Source of the DNA: Reticulascus tulasneorum
Taxonomy: Eukaryota > Ascomycota > Sordariomycetes > Glomerellales > Reticulascaceae
Length of the DNA stretch: 64,000 nt
Assembly (NCBI GenBank): GCA_001557505.1
Contig: LSAX01000002.1
Location: 4,588,001 to 4,652,000 of the forward strand
Direction: 5' to 3'
Shown: one piece after another, positions 35,717-47,234 of the stretch
Numbering within the stretch: the stretch's first letter is position 1
Layout of the letters: every line of letters begins with the position of its first letter
Notes under the pieces: model-generated
The model's input: only the letters and a program-made list of their open reading frames with translations
Database searches by the model: none
What the model was told of the DNA's origin: nothing
Program-made: the position numbers and the translations under genes

Positions 35717-36937
35717 ATGGCTACTTTTGCTACTCTTGCTCCGACCGCGGCTACGCACCAAATCGGAAGTCAAACCTTTTTGGCCACATGCACTACTGCT
35801 GTTCCCGACAAATATGGCCATGTGCCTCCGGAAGCTTGTAATGCCAACTACGGCTTCTATCCCAGCTGGGAGTGGAATCTGGTATTCGCGGTGCTGTTCG
35901 GGATTACAACCTTTTTGCACATTGTCCAATCCGTCGTCTTTAAGAAGGTTTGTTTGACGCCCACCTTGATGATGCGTACTTGAGACAGGTTCAGAACAAC
36001 TGGACTGACAAGTACACAGCTATTCTGCTGGGTCATCATTATGGGTTCTCTTTGGGAATGTGCGTGTTTTGCTCTTCGAACACTTGGAGCACACGACCAG
36101 CAGAATGTCAACTATATGGTCGTATCTACACTCCTCTTCCTTCTTGCCCCTTTATGTAAGGTATTCATCCTCATTCATATCCAGCCACCGTCTACCTCTA
36201 ACCGTACTTTCAGGGATCAACGCTTTCGTCTACATGATCGTTGCCCGGCTTGTGTACTTTCTCCTTCCCGAAAGAAAGGTCCTCGGAGTCTCAGCTCGGT
36301 GGGTTGCTCAGGGGTTTGTCGTTGCAGACGTAATATCCTTTGTGGTCCAAGCCGCCGGGGGGCCATGCTCGCTCATCAGGAGGACCACAACACTGTGGTG
36401 TTGGGGCAAAAGATATATATGGCGGGAATTGGGATTCAGCTGGGATTCGTTTTACTCTTTATGGGGTTTACCGCCGCCTTTTACCGCCGACTGATGCAAC
36501 TCTTTCGTACCGGAAAGGTTGATCATTCTCGTTTTTGGAACTGGGCTTTAATTGGGGCTACAGCTGCGGTACCGCTTTTGATTTTGGTAAGTGGCTGTTC
36601 GGTCTCATCCATTGATAGTATGGCGAGGTGCTGATAATAACAGATTCGGATTCTCTTCCGCCTCGTCAAGTACAGTCAAGGGTTCTCACGATCGAATGAC
36701 ATCTTGTATCATGAGTCATACCAGCTGTTGCCTGATGGGCTACCTATGCTCGTGGCTCTTTTTGTTCTCAACATCGTCCACCCTGGAATGATTCTCAAAG
36801 GCGCAGAGAGCAGCTTTCCCAGTCGATGGAGACGCAAGCAGATAACAAAAAGGCCGGACTCTGACTCTGTTGTCCAACCGCTGGATCCCGTCAACATTGA
36901 GATGGACAGTAGGGTGGACGGATGGCAGAGATCGTGA
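35717..36937 (+). pseudogene. RTA1-like lipid-translocating exporter, frameshifted
   Basis: Exons 35717-35947, 36020-36155, 36214-36586 and 36644-36937. The product would be about 344 residues with seven hydrophobic segments. RTA1-domain motifs include NYGFYPSWEWNLVFAVLFG, LFCWVIIMGSLWECACFALR, INAFVYMIVARLVYFLLPE and the C-terminal DGLPMLVALFVLNIVHPG. Members are fungal plasma-membrane proteins linked to resistance to toxic lipids and drugs. The exon lengths sum to one base short of a multiple of three. The conserved reading changes frame at the run of six G (36357-36362), between VVQAAGG and AMLAHQED, so one base is missing there. Everything else is intact. This is either a recent inactivating deletion or a homopolymer sequencing error. 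Confidence 0.8.
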
Positions 36938-37264
36938 GATACTTCGTCTGAAACCAGCCTGAATTGCGACGGGAGACAATCTCTAAGTTCCTTGTTTCAA
37001 ATCTCCCAGAACAGACCAAAATCAGCAGTGGGCTATCTACGAGTGCTTTTTATTACATGTAACCAACCTCATATCTTCTTGATATCTATTCAATTCATTC
37101 CTGTACATCATAGGATGGCTCATCTGCACAATCATATCTTATTTGGAACACCTTAGGTGGAAATAAAAGTAGATTCAATCATCAAACTCCGCATACTGGT
37201 AAACTTACCTACAAATTGGTACAGAGACTGAAAGTGAATTCCACTAAGAAAATCCTCTCCTATC
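36938..37264. other. Convergent intergenic region
   Basis: 3' flanks of the RTA1-like gene and the MDR gene. AT-rich, no gene seen. Confidence 0.6.
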
Positions 37265-38269
37265 CTAGTTCTTGGCCACCTTGATCAGAAGCGACCCGAC
37301 GCCGTTGCCACCGCCCCACTGTCGATGCGCAGTCTGAATGTCCTCCAAATCCCACACGTTCTTGATCGGAACGGTAATGGTCCCCTTCTTCAACATGTCC
37401 AGCAGCGTCGTGATGTTCGGCACATACGACGATGCATCCCGCGAGAGCGCATAGAAACTGGTTCGCTTGCTTGCCATGGGGTTCCAGCCACGTGCAAGCA
37501 GCTTCAGCAGCGGTCCCATTGGGTTCCTGACTTGTCCGTTGCCGAGTGAGTTCTTGTTGTTGCCGTAGCCAACCAGGATGCCGGCTGGGGTGAGGATGGA
37601 GTAGCTCTCGTCGAAACTTTCGAAGCCAAGCGGGTCGAAGACGGCGTGTGCTCCCCCGAGTGCGATCATCTTCTCTATCCACTTGTTGTCGGTGTAGACG
37701 AATGGGTTGCCGCCTTGTGCTCGGATGTCGGCGTGGTTGCGTTCGCTTGCGGTGCCGTATACCTCAGCACCTTGTAGTTGGCACAACTTCATGATGGCGT
37801 AGCCAACGGCGCCGCTCATACCGTGGACGAAAACTCTTTGACCCTTAGTTACCTTGGCAGATTGCATAACCTGACTGTAGGCCGTGTTCCAGTCGCAGAC
37901 AAGCGCCGCCGCTTGCTTGTGGTCCACACCATCTGGTACTTTAACGCAGTATTTCTCTGGCTGGTTGACGAGCTCGGCCTCAGCATCGTATTTAGTCAGT
38001 ACGACGACAACATCACCCGGCGTAAACGCCTTGGAGCCCTCGCCGTTGGATCGGACCGTGCCAATGAGGCAGTAGCCCGGCGTGAGTGGGGCCTTCCTCA
38101 TGAAAGGGTAGATGCCTTTCCGCATGTTGACATCGGCACCAGAGAATCCCGCGTATTCGGTGGCAATCTGAACGTGGCCGGCCGGGGGAGGAGGGCAGAC
38201 ATCGTCGAGGACTTTCATGACATCTACATCGCCATATTCGGTGATGACGGCTTTGCGAATCGCTGTCAT
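37265..38269 (-). CDS. Zinc-free MDR reductase (quinone oxidoreductase / VAT-1-like), 334 aa
   Basis: A single exon. The N-terminal GroES-like domain (residues about 1-120: GHVQIATEYAGFSGADVNMR, GYCLIGTVRSNG) is followed by a Rossmann NADP-binding domain with GQRVFVHGMSGAVGYAIMKL (about 150-170) and VYGTASERNH. The Cys and His ligands of zinc alcohol dehydrogenases are absent, which points to the quinone oxidoreductase branch. The C-terminal GIL-V-GYGNNKNS and NVWDLEDIQTAHRQ are family features. It should be a cytosolic NADPH-dependent reductase for quinones or enones. The start is the ATG nearest the first strand. Its neighbour is the RTA1-like gene, convergent. Confidence 0.92.
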   Translation of the reverse strand: MTAIRKAVITEYGDVDVMKVLDDVCPPPPAGHVQIATEYAGFSGADVNMRKGIYPFMRKAPLTPGYCLIGTVRSNGEGSKAFTPGDVVVVLTKYDAEAELVNQPEKYCVKVPDGVDHKQAAALVCDWNTAYSQVMQSAKVTKGQRVFVHGMSGAVGYAIMKLCQLQGAEVYGTASERNHADIRAQGGNPFVYTDNKWIEKMIALGGAHAVFDPLGFESFDESYSILTPAGILVGYGNNKNSLGNGQVRNPMGPLLKLLARGWNPMASKRTSFYALSRDASSYVPNITTLLDMLKKGTITVPIKNVWDLEDIQTAHRQWGGGNGVGSLLIKVAKN

Positions 38270-39533
38270 TGTTGCGATCCTTGGGTGGAGAGGCTGACTG
38301 TGGCGTTGTAAGTGGAAGATGTGGTTCGGATGGCAAGATCTGTAAACGGCTCGGCCAGAGGGAAAGAAAAGAAGACCACCTTGTCGGCGCTGGCCAGCTC
38401 TTTAAAAAGACCCTTTCTTCCAAATATTAAATACAAAGCCCATAGGTCGATCCTGTAAGCTGCGAGATTTGTCGGAGAACCAACAGTGTTGGCCCGAAAG
38501 CTGAGCCACCCGTGGCAAGCCGTCGTTGGACGGAAGCCCCGCACCGCAGTCCAATCCAACCCGTCTCATGATTTATAAAAATGTCACTCCCGATCCTTTC
38601 TCCAGCGCAAAGTGGGGAGGATCGGCGCTGCTAATTATGGGTTTGTGCCGTATTTGCATGCCGTGAAACAGTCGAGGATAGATTGGCTTGTTGTTGGGCT
38701 GAGCTGCGAGAATCCATCCAGCCAATCAATCGTGACAAAATTGGCTCCAAATCGGCCAAGATCCCTGAAACCTAGAAAGTGAAAGGGAGGGGGAGGAGTT
38801 ACTTCGCCGAGATTTGGGCTCATGTCGCCAGATGAAATGTAATTGTGCAGGAGGGGAAATAGACAACAGAACGATCAAGACGGTATTTGAAATAAGACAG
38901 AGAACACAGGGACAGTATCTCCATGAGCAGACCTGATCTCTGACAAATTACTTGGTAGACGAAACCCGGGTAGAATTTACATATGCGTAGATCAAGGGTC
39001 CCCGCAGCTTGGGGCCAGTCCCGGGAGATGCGGGATGTAGCCTTATTAGAGTAGCTAAGAGCAGCCAGCAGTGTATGGTAGAAAACTGGCAAGGATGTGG
39101 GACCATAAGCCATACAGGCCGATTAACGCTTGGTGGCAGTGTACCGCAGATGAGCCAAACGTGGATCTGCTTTTAACCTCGCCGGTTGTTTCGGCATCCC
39201 GTTCAATCGCACCACGAGTACCAGTTGATATCGTGCATTCCACACTCGCGATGGCCAGCACTTCTCTACCCTTGGCCATCATGGCCAGTGGTAGCCCGGA
39301 AAGGGTAAGCAAGCCGGATGAGGGCAAGGCGATACCCGAAAGGGGCAAAAAGCAGATGCAAGATGCTAAAAGCAAAAGTTCTTATATTACTACACTCAAA
39401 AGCCAAGCTTGCATAGTTTGCCACAAAATTTCTCTGATAGCAGAGGTCAACACTCCAAACACCGTTATAAGTATCAGCCTACCGTGACGGACAAACTCCT
39501 AACAGGCTCCGCAGCAACATCGGCTGGTCAGCT
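38270..39533. other. Intergenic region
   Basis: 1.26 kb holding the MDR promoter and the 3' flank of the ankyrin gene. Short frames only, none recognisable. Confidence 0.55.
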
Positions 39534-42509
39534 TTAGTTCCCGGCAAATTCAAACTTCCACCCGCTCATTGGCGCAGGCAACCGTGCCAGTCGATATCCA
39601 TGGCTCTCCAATTCGGTCTTTCGCTTCCATGCCCGAGCTCTTGGCCCGTACTTGATCTTCCCTATTAGGTCCCGCAGGTGGTCCGCGGCTGATATCCCTA
39701 GGTCGCTTAAAATGTTGATGTCCGCCCCATACTCCACCATCGAAGCTGTTATCTTGAAGATGCCAGGTATCACTCCAGCATCCCTAGTGATGATACCGTT
39801 TAGCATTGAAAGCAAGTAGTTCAGCACTGTCTTTCCATCTTCGATGACACAGTTGGGATCGATACCCGATTCAAGGAGGATCATGAAAGACTTGTATTTG
39901 ACCGACTCCACCGATTCAACACTGATGTTGTTGATAAGAGACATCCAGTAGCTGGCCTGTGGAGCTGCTGGATTGTCGCGAATCAGGTACTTCGCAAGCA
40001 GCTGCCGGAGCTGCTCTGCGTACTCGATTTCGTAACACAACATATTGGCCACGGGGTTTGTTCTCAATAGCTCCTGGTAAGACTCAACTGCCACGTGTGG
40101 ATTCGGTGCGTGGGCAGCTAGAATTGAACCTACTTTGCCAAAACCTTCCTGAAGTGCGACCTGCAACGGCGTGAAACCGTTTCCATCAAGAGATTGATGA
40201 TTGGCGCCAGCTAGAATCAGTCGGGTGAGGACTTCGAGAAACTCCCGGTCTGAGTCGTCGACTCTTGCAGCCGCGTGCAGAGGAGTTGTGTCAGCCCATG
40301 GTGGAGTGCTGCGCGGCAGCGGCCGACGATTGAGCACCTTGAGAGCGACAGAGAAGTCCCCGTCAGTCAGGCTTCTGAAAAACAGCCTGTCCAGATGGTC
40401 GTCAGGGATTCCGTCTAATCCATATGCCATCCAGTTCACATCTAATAGGCGATGCACTCCATTGTAAGAGCTGACTTCATCTTTATACAGATTGACGACC
40501 TCTTGTTCGTCGGGCGATTGCCCTGGCTCTACCGATGCGAGCAGGGGTGAGTCGCGAAGAAACCACCTCAAATATGTGCGTCCGACGTCGATTTTAGCGC
40601 CACGACTGATGAGAAAGTCAACCAGCAGGTGCTGTTCTTCCCCATGTGAAGTGCACCCAACACTATCACGCCAACCCAGACAAACCTTCTGCAGTGCAGT
40701 CATTCCGCGAGGAGTTGGCAGGTTAATGTCCGCGCCTGCTTCCAGCAGTATCTTGACGGATTCAAGTAGCCCCGGCCCTTCGCCATGGACACAGAGAGTA
40801 TGGATGGCCGCCATACCAGTAGATAAATGCGCATTGGGCTTCGCCCCTGCTCGTAGCAGAATTCTCAGAAGCTCTGGTGACGCTGTTCTTGCCGCATGAT
40901 ATAAGAGCAAGGCACCATTGTCGCCTGAGATGTTGGTCTTGGCTCCCTTCTTCAAAAGCTTCGTGACTAGTCCGATGGTCTGATGCGTCCGGCCATAGTT
41001 ATTCGGTGGTTCTGAAATACGCAGACACGCATGTAGGAGCGGGTATGTCTCCCGACCATCGCCTGGTATGAAATTAGGGTTCGCGCCAAGGTCTAACAGC
41101 CTGCTAGAAGCCGCCGAATGCGACTTGATTGTGTGTATCAGCAAGCTCATGTGATGGATTGGTTTGTCAATGTTGGCACCATTCTTCAGCAGCCAAGGTA
41201 CCATTGTATCCCATTTATTGGCATTGACGGCATATGATAGCGGCGTTTGGCCGAATCGATCCTCAGCGTCCACATCGGTCTGATACCCTCGCCCAATCAA
41301 GAAGTCCGCCAGCTCGGTCGACCCAAAGAAGGCAGCATGGTGAAGTGCTGTGACCCCGCGACGTCGTGGCTTCCCGTACAGCGGCATCTCCATTTGAATT
41401 GAGGCACCTTTCTCCAGCAGCATCTTGGCAATGTCTATCCGTCTGTTGCAGATAGCAAGATGAAGGGGGGTGAAGAGAGGCGGGTGAAAGTCCTGAATGT
41501 CCATGTAGATCCATTCTGGAATACATACCCTGTGACAGTCACATTGGTTCATCGACGGCAAGTTGAGGTCGGCGCCGTTGGAAATGAGATATGTCACGAT
41601 ACCCTTGTCACCCCTCGAAACTGCGACGTGAAGTGGAGCTACGAACGTGTAGTTCATATACTTGAATGTAGCTCGCCTTTGGGGGTTTGATTCAATGAGA
41701 GTCCCTGATCCGTACCCGGGGAGTAGAAGGCCGTCGTCGTCGAACTCCCCACCACTTATTTCACCAAAATACTCGTCCTCGAAATCCGAATCATCGTCGG
41801 AGAGATCCCACGATGGGTGTTGCCGCTCTTCTAGCCACCCGCGTGCGCCTTTCTCATGCCCAATATTATCTGTATGAACTGCTCCGCTTACAATATCACT
41901 TTTGCGGTCGCAATTGATGCAAAGCGGCCGACCGACAGTATGGCCGCAGGTTTGTTTAAGAGCCGTAGGCGGTAGGAACATGGTAGCAAGTGCGGTATCA
42001 GGAAACCGGACTGGCGTGCCGGTAACCTGGCGTGCAACCAAATTCCTTCCAGGCGCCACCCCCGCTTGTGTACTCGAAGTGGCTTGTAGACCAGCTTGTT
42101 CCTCTCCGGGAGTTGTGTCCTCAGCCTCATCACGGAAAAGAATCCTTTCGAAATCGGCAATTTGTTCTTCCATCTTATCGACTAAACGTAGAATCCCAAC
42201 AACGTGCCCAGCATAACCGTACACATCGTACTTTTCATAGCACCCAATCGACAACACCTTGGCCTGATTAATCCTGACTCCAGCGTCGAGAGCATGCCTG
42301 ACCGTGCCCATTAGCCCCCGGATGACACCAAAGGCAAGAGGGCTAGACAATATATGGTTCCGGCTATGTCGATAGAGGAGGGGGTTGAGAACATCGTTAA
42401 GGTAGCGATCGCAGAGAGCCAGGGCACCGAGGCTGCGGAGGTGTCGTTTCTGGAGCTCGTTGGCGATCATGGCCAGAATCTCCGGCGGCAGAGACAATAT
42501 CGAGGCCAT
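39534..42509 (-). CDS. F-box-like / ankyrin-repeat protein, 991 aa
   Basis: A single long exon. The N-terminal SILSLPPEILAMIANELQKR (residues 3-22) is an F-box-like helix pair with a downstream LALCDRYLNDVLNPLLYRHS. About a dozen ankyrin repeats follow from residue about 295 to 960, for example FTPLHLAICNRRIDIAKMLL, VTALHHAAFFGSTELADFLI, MAAIHTLCVHG and FTPLQVALQEGF. Between them lie a Cys-rich patch (CGHTVGRPLCINCDRKS, about residue 190) and an acidic stretch (DLSDDDSDFEDEY). There is no signal peptide or membrane segment. By family it would recruit targets to an SCF ubiquitin ligase, with the ankyrins as the target-binding part. The target is unknown. The frame is intact. Confidence 0.9.
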   Translation of the reverse strand: MASILSLPPEILAMIANELQKRHLRSLGALALCDRYLNDVLNPLLYRHSRNHILSSPLAFGVIRGLMGTVRHALDAGVRINQAKVLSIGCYEKYDVYGYAGHVVGILRLVDKMEEQIADFERILFRDEAEDTTPGEEQAGLQATSSTQAGVAPGRNLVARQVTGTPVRFPDTALATMFLPPTALKQTCGHTVGRPLCINCDRKSDIVSGAVHTDNIGHEKGARGWLEERQHPSWDLSDDDSDFEDEYFGEISGGEFDDDGLLLPGYGSGTLIESNPQRRATFKYMNYTFVAPLHVAVSRGDKGIVTYLISNGADLNLPSMNQCDCHRVCIPEWIYMDIQDFHPPLFTPLHLAICNRRIDIAKMLLEKGASIQMEMPLYGKPRRRGVTALHHAAFFGSTELADFLIGRGYQTDVDAEDRFGQTPLSYAVNANKWDTMVPWLLKNGANIDKPIHHMSLLIHTIKSHSAASSRLLDLGANPNFIPGDGRETYPLLHACLRISEPPNNYGRTHQTIGLVTKLLKKGAKTNISGDNGALLLYHAARTASPELLRILLRAGAKPNAHLSTGMAAIHTLCVHGEGPGLLESVKILLEAGADINLPTPRGMTALQKVCLGWRDSVGCTSHGEEQHLLVDFLISRGAKIDVGRTYLRWFLRDSPLLASVEPGQSPDEQEVVNLYKDEVSSYNGVHRLLDVNWMAYGLDGIPDDHLDRLFFRSLTDGDFSVALKVLNRRPLPRSTPPWADTTPLHAAARVDDSDREFLEVLTRLILAGANHQSLDGNGFTPLQVALQEGFGKVGSILAAHAPNPHVAVESYQELLRTNPVANMLCYEIEYAEQLRQLLAKYLIRDNPAAPQASYWMSLINNISVESVESVKYKSFMILLESGIDPNCVIEDGKTVLNYLLSMLNGIITRDAGVIPGIFKITASMVEYGADINILSDLGISAADHLRDLIGKIKYGPRARAWKRKTELESHGYRLARLPAPMSGWKFEFAGN

Positions 42510-43183
42510 TTTCTGTGGTTTTAGGTGGGATTCGGTCTTCAGACTGGGTCGGCGATCTTTCTTGATGCTTGAATGGTGATTTGATTTGCGATCGGCGTAG
42601 TAGTGCTGCTGACGGTTGCCTTGAAAGCAAGATAAACTGCATTTGGCAAGAGTGCAGACACTCTTTGTTGGTTAGACCTTCTGAATCAATGGCGGGAGCT
42701 GTTCGTGTATCTTGCCGCGTTTCACCGCCTTCCTCTACGGGGAAGTGGGGGACGTTCTTCAGGGGCCTACATACAGTACTAGGTACCTTAATGGAGAATA
42801 TGTAAGAATCCAAACTATGATCCTTGCTATTGAATTAAGAATACATTGACTTTGCGGTCACGTATATCTAGCATTTATCTATTAATAGGTATGATCTAAG
42901 ACAAGTTGAGCATAACTAAATAACAAAATCCTCAGCAAGCCAGTGATGTCCATTTGCAAAACAGCACAAGTTCGAACAGAGGATCTGCGAGAGAGGTGTG
43001 CCACCGAAGCCCAAGCACTGTGGCATCAGCAAGAGACCTCTGCATTAGCGGCCGCAACATCGGCTGAACATTCTCATTCTTCAGTCTTGGGATAGCAACC
43101 AGCCTATTGCATTATCACCCTCCTACTCCGTCTCATGCTTGACTTCCGCAATGCCGATCCAATCTATCACGCTTTCACGGTGT
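42510..43183. other. Intergenic region
   Basis: Promoter of the ankyrin gene and 3' flank of the two-module secreted protein. A TAGGTACCTTA motif occurs at 42780-42790. No gene seen. Confidence 0.55.
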
Positions 43184-45351
43184 TCACGGAAGGCAGCTAC
43201 TGGCGATCTCGAACGAATCCGCGAATATCGTCACAGTACCTTCACCTGTATCAAACTGACACAAAACATAGAGCTGCGGGCTGACGATATATTCGGTTGC
43301 CTAGCAGAGGCGCACAATTAGCTGCTTGCCACGCTATTAAAAGGGTGGAAAAGCCAACTCACAGTAAATGTAGTTGAATGAGACGTCCAGGTATCCGGCG
43401 CGAAAATGGTTTGCTGGAACTCGCCCAAAAATCCGCCATTGTCTGATCCGCCGGAACCTAGTTGCCTGTCCTGTTGTTAGCAGGTTCCTCACGCAGTCAT
43501 ACCGGAAATAGACGCAGTCTGATGCTAATTGTCGTATCGCTCCAAGTGAACTCACCATCGGGTCAGGCATTGTCGCGGAGTGACTCCGTCAAAATGGCCG
43601 AGCACCTGCGCTGTAACGGTATATGTAACACCGGGGCACACCTGAAGTGTCTGCTCCCAGAACTCGGGCACGCCGTTTCCTTCGCTGTGCACGTCAACGC
43701 TCGAGTAGGCGAAGCAGTCGCCTGACGGGGCCGTCAGGCCAAAGGGATTTGCGCCGCAGTAAACGCCGTCATCGTAGAAGTACCAGGGTCCGTCGCCTGG
43801 CGCGGGTCGTCGAGCAGACTCCGTATTGAAGGCTAGGTTGTTCGGAGGAGATTCGAAGCTGCTGTCGGTGAAACCTACGGATGGGCAGGTGGAACACGTC
43901 GGCGCTGTGCAGATGCGGTCGATGGAAATATCATCGATAAAAATGCCCAAGTGGTTGTCAGTTGATGGCGAGTAGTTCGGCTGTGATAGAAACCGGTTGG
44001 TGCACCTAACCAAGAGCTGATAATCGGTCGATGTTGCTGCTGCCTTTGACCCGCATTTCATATTTAGCACATATTTCAGACTACTAGTCGAGCACCGGAT
44101 GGCGAACGATGCTATCTAGCTAGGGCAACCAAAGTAACTCACCACGCTCCTGATCTGAACCTTGTTCCAGCCGGCTCTCTTGTCGACATGGAACGGCGTC
44201 TGGGTCAGTGTTGATCCTCCGACAGTCCTAGTCCACTGTTAGGTCTGGACACGTAAATAGCTGAGTGGGCAATCTTAATCTCACCAAAACGCGTTGCAAT
44301 TTAAAGTGTCCGTGAATGGCCCAGAGGCTTCATAGTGAAAATAGGCGCTCAGTATATAAGCCTCTCCGGGACAGGTTCTCACCGTCTGAGAGAGCCTGAA
44401 CTCCTGGGTAGTGGGAAAGCCATCCAACCCAGGAGAATTGCCGTTTATATCGGATGTTGCGTAGAAGTAGCAGGAGCCATCAGCAGCCGCAATTGAGCCA
44501 GCACCGCACTCGACGCCTGTATTGGTCCAAATCGGTAGGCCAGGAATCCCTGTGAATCCCCGGGTCGTCCCACTTTCAAAGCTACCGTCGGCGAACTCAG
44601 TATTGGCACCACATGCTGACGAACAAGTTGGCCCTGCGGGGGGCGATGAAGTGGTTGACGAAGGTGGCGTGGAGCAGGAACCTGGAGTCGATACCGTCAC
44701 AGTGGAGATGGATATGATGGTCGAGATGGTTGCCTCACATGAGCTGGTCGAAGAGCACGTTTCTGACACGGTACTCGCGGGGAGCGTGACAGTCTCGCCG
44801 GGAACAGTCACGGTTGCAGTCGACGCTGGGCAGGTAGATAATATCGTCGATGAGTCTGTGGCTTGACATGTGCCGGTGATGGTTATTGTGCTTGGTGTTT
44901 CGGTTGTGGTGGAGCATGTTCCAGGGACTGATACGGTGCTGGCTGGCAAGGTGATTGTGGCTGTCACGCCAGTGCCAGTCAGCGTTATCGTGCTGGTAGC
45001 AACTGAACAGCTCGAGGCGCTAGTTGATGTCGACAACGATGAAGAAGAAGTCCTCGTCGTTGTTGTCATCGTCAGAGTAGATGACCTGGAACTGGTAGTC
45101 CCGGGCGGAAACAGACACGAGCATGCCGAGGAGATCTTAGAGCTGCTTGCTGAACATAGCGAAACATACGTGGGCAATCCGGCAGTGGCGGTTTGGATGC
45201 TTGCTGTGTACGTCGCGCAAAAGGGACTGGCAAGAGACGCTGAGTTGTCTAACTGACGATAACAGTTATTCTGACTGCATCCTCTTGCCTGAATTCCCGC
45301 AACGAGAGAAGCCGCGGGAAGGAAGCTCAAGCAACAAAGAAGGAGTAACAT
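43184..45351 (-). CDS. Secreted Ser/Thr-rich protein with two tandem C-terminal modules, 619 aa
   Basis: Exons 44285-45351, 44143-44227, 43556-44043, 43363-43465 and 43184-43300 join in frame. The start MLLLLCCLSFLPAASLVAG opens a signal peptide; an in-frame ATG 51 codons upstream is less likely. A Cys-patterned domain (CSQNNCYRQL to SACSCL) comes first, then about 150 residues of Ser/Thr-rich linker with repeated TITLTG / TVTLPAS units, expected to be heavily O-glycosylated. Two related modules follow, each opening with a GSFES or SSFES motif and containing a PG-x-x-Y strand. They resemble the carbohydrate-binding-like beta-sandwich modules of fungal cell-surface proteins, but I cannot assign a CBM family. 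A role in adhesion or wall binding is inference. No GPI signal is apparent. Confidence 0.8.
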
Positions 45352-47234
45352 ATTGCTATTCGCAGCTTCAAATGCAGGAAAGGAGGTTGTTTTTTCCTCT
45401 GTGGACGGGCACTGGCATGGGGATATCTTATGTATTGGTCGTAAGCGCCAGTGAGAAAAGGGTTCCCCGGACATGCACTGCCTGAGGGACCAGGTAATCT
45501 CCAACTGCCATCGAACTATGCAGGGTCTTGAGGTTGATCCTGGCCATGAGCTCCTTCACTACCCTACGTAGTACACCACCTGCATGGACCCCAAGCGAAT
45601 CGCCGAAAGATAAACTGTGCCGCCTTTGTAACCTTCCCAACGATATTCAAGCAGCGATTCACAGAAATATTCTACTATAAATTACAATGAATTTGTGTTA
45701 TATTACTTGCATACTAGAATATTCAATCTCGATATTCAAATGATATTCATACTAGAATTAAATTGAATACTGTAGTAATTTCTTGTGGAACCTTTGAATA
45801 TCATATAAGTTTCTAAGCTAGGCTTTTACTGCTTTCCGACTTGAAGCTGCCATACTTCTTGCACTACCTATCTTGTACAATCCAATTGCCACCGAATTTC
45901 GCCGTGCATCATTTCTACACAGATTCAGAGCCCTGGGGCAATACCGTTGGAACATACCAGTGGGCCGCTTCTTGCAGACAATATTGTGTGCGGTGATAGC
46001 TGAAATGCTACTGTTGCATGGTTTCTTGCAGCTATATCATGCGTAATAAGAGCTGGAAGGCCAGGAACGGCTAGCTTCAAGCCAGGCCCCTGGCGACCAA
46101 CCCCTGCCTGACAACGTGCGGGTATGGATCTGGTCATGAATCTCTAACGGTGTGGCGGCTGGCGCATTCTACAATGAGCTGGACCAACGCCCAAGCATTA
46201 AATTTGGAGAGGTCAAAAAAGATTGCAATGTGTGAGACTACTGGCTGTAACCCGATGAATCCTCGTCTCGGCGATGCCGTTTTCTCTTCTTCCATTTCCT
46301 TGGCTTCTGTAAGCCTACTTGTACCGATTCATGATAAACAGATTATAAGGTCGTTATCTGCATCGTACTAAAAACCATTGTGCTAGCTCTGCTATCGTTT
46401 GCAGCAAGGCACAAGTCATGGAAAATGGCGCGTCTGAGAATCAAATTGCATGAAGAAGGGTAGATTTTTATATATCATCATATGGATAGCAAAAGTGGTT
46501 CTAGGACCGATCTGACGTGGTTAATCTGCCTTGCATCATCTCGACCAGAGCTTGACCTGCTACTTCGTACAGAATAGGCATCGTTGACACCGCCCCCGGC
46601 TGTAACAGCAGCGATCCATTAACCCTACCCATCGCTGGCCGGTGAGTGTCTCAGTCAATATTGTTCCATCAGCGGCAAATGATCAGACGTCATTCCCTGT
46701 CCAGGGGCTAGTATTAGTATGGTTCCTATATTCAGAACCAAAGATCTCAAGAAGCCTAAATCTAGATACTCCGTGGCTTTCAAGTCGACGTCGGAGCTGT
46801 CAGCAGCCAATATCCGATCTAGTCTGTTCAAGACACCTCACACAAACCAGTACCCAGATCGTGCGATTTGTTCAAGGCATAAAAGAGGCGAATTCTTTGC
46901 CTTAGTATCTGGGTCCAAGATGGATTCCTGGATCACAGACAGTCTTTTTCTTTGGCTTTAAGATACAAGGCTTATAATCTTTCGCCGTTTCTCGTTGGTC
47001 ATATTCTCCTTTATAAACGTGTAATACATATTGTTTGCTCCGCTATTCCTTTGTGCTGCCCGACAAAAGCCCATTCCACCTCCACGTCTGTTGGTCTAGG
47101 AATATGACTGACTAGCCCTCATAGCTTCCCAGATCCAGGGGATGGAAAGAACAACCCAGTAGAATCTTGTTCAATCCAAGCAGATGTGGCAGACATCCCA
47201 CCTTTGCGTCAGCAGTCAGGGTGGGGATAGTCGT
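45352..47234. other. Gene-poor stretch
   Basis: About 1.9 kb with only short frames. 45660-45830 is strongly AT-rich with repeated GATATTCA / GAATATT motifs. No gene is recognised. Confidence 0.55.

Noticed and set aside
44522..45256. Long plus-strand frames opposite the Ser/Thr-rich linker
   Set aside because: They are Val-rich antisense images of the repetitive Thr/Ser codons of the secreted protein.
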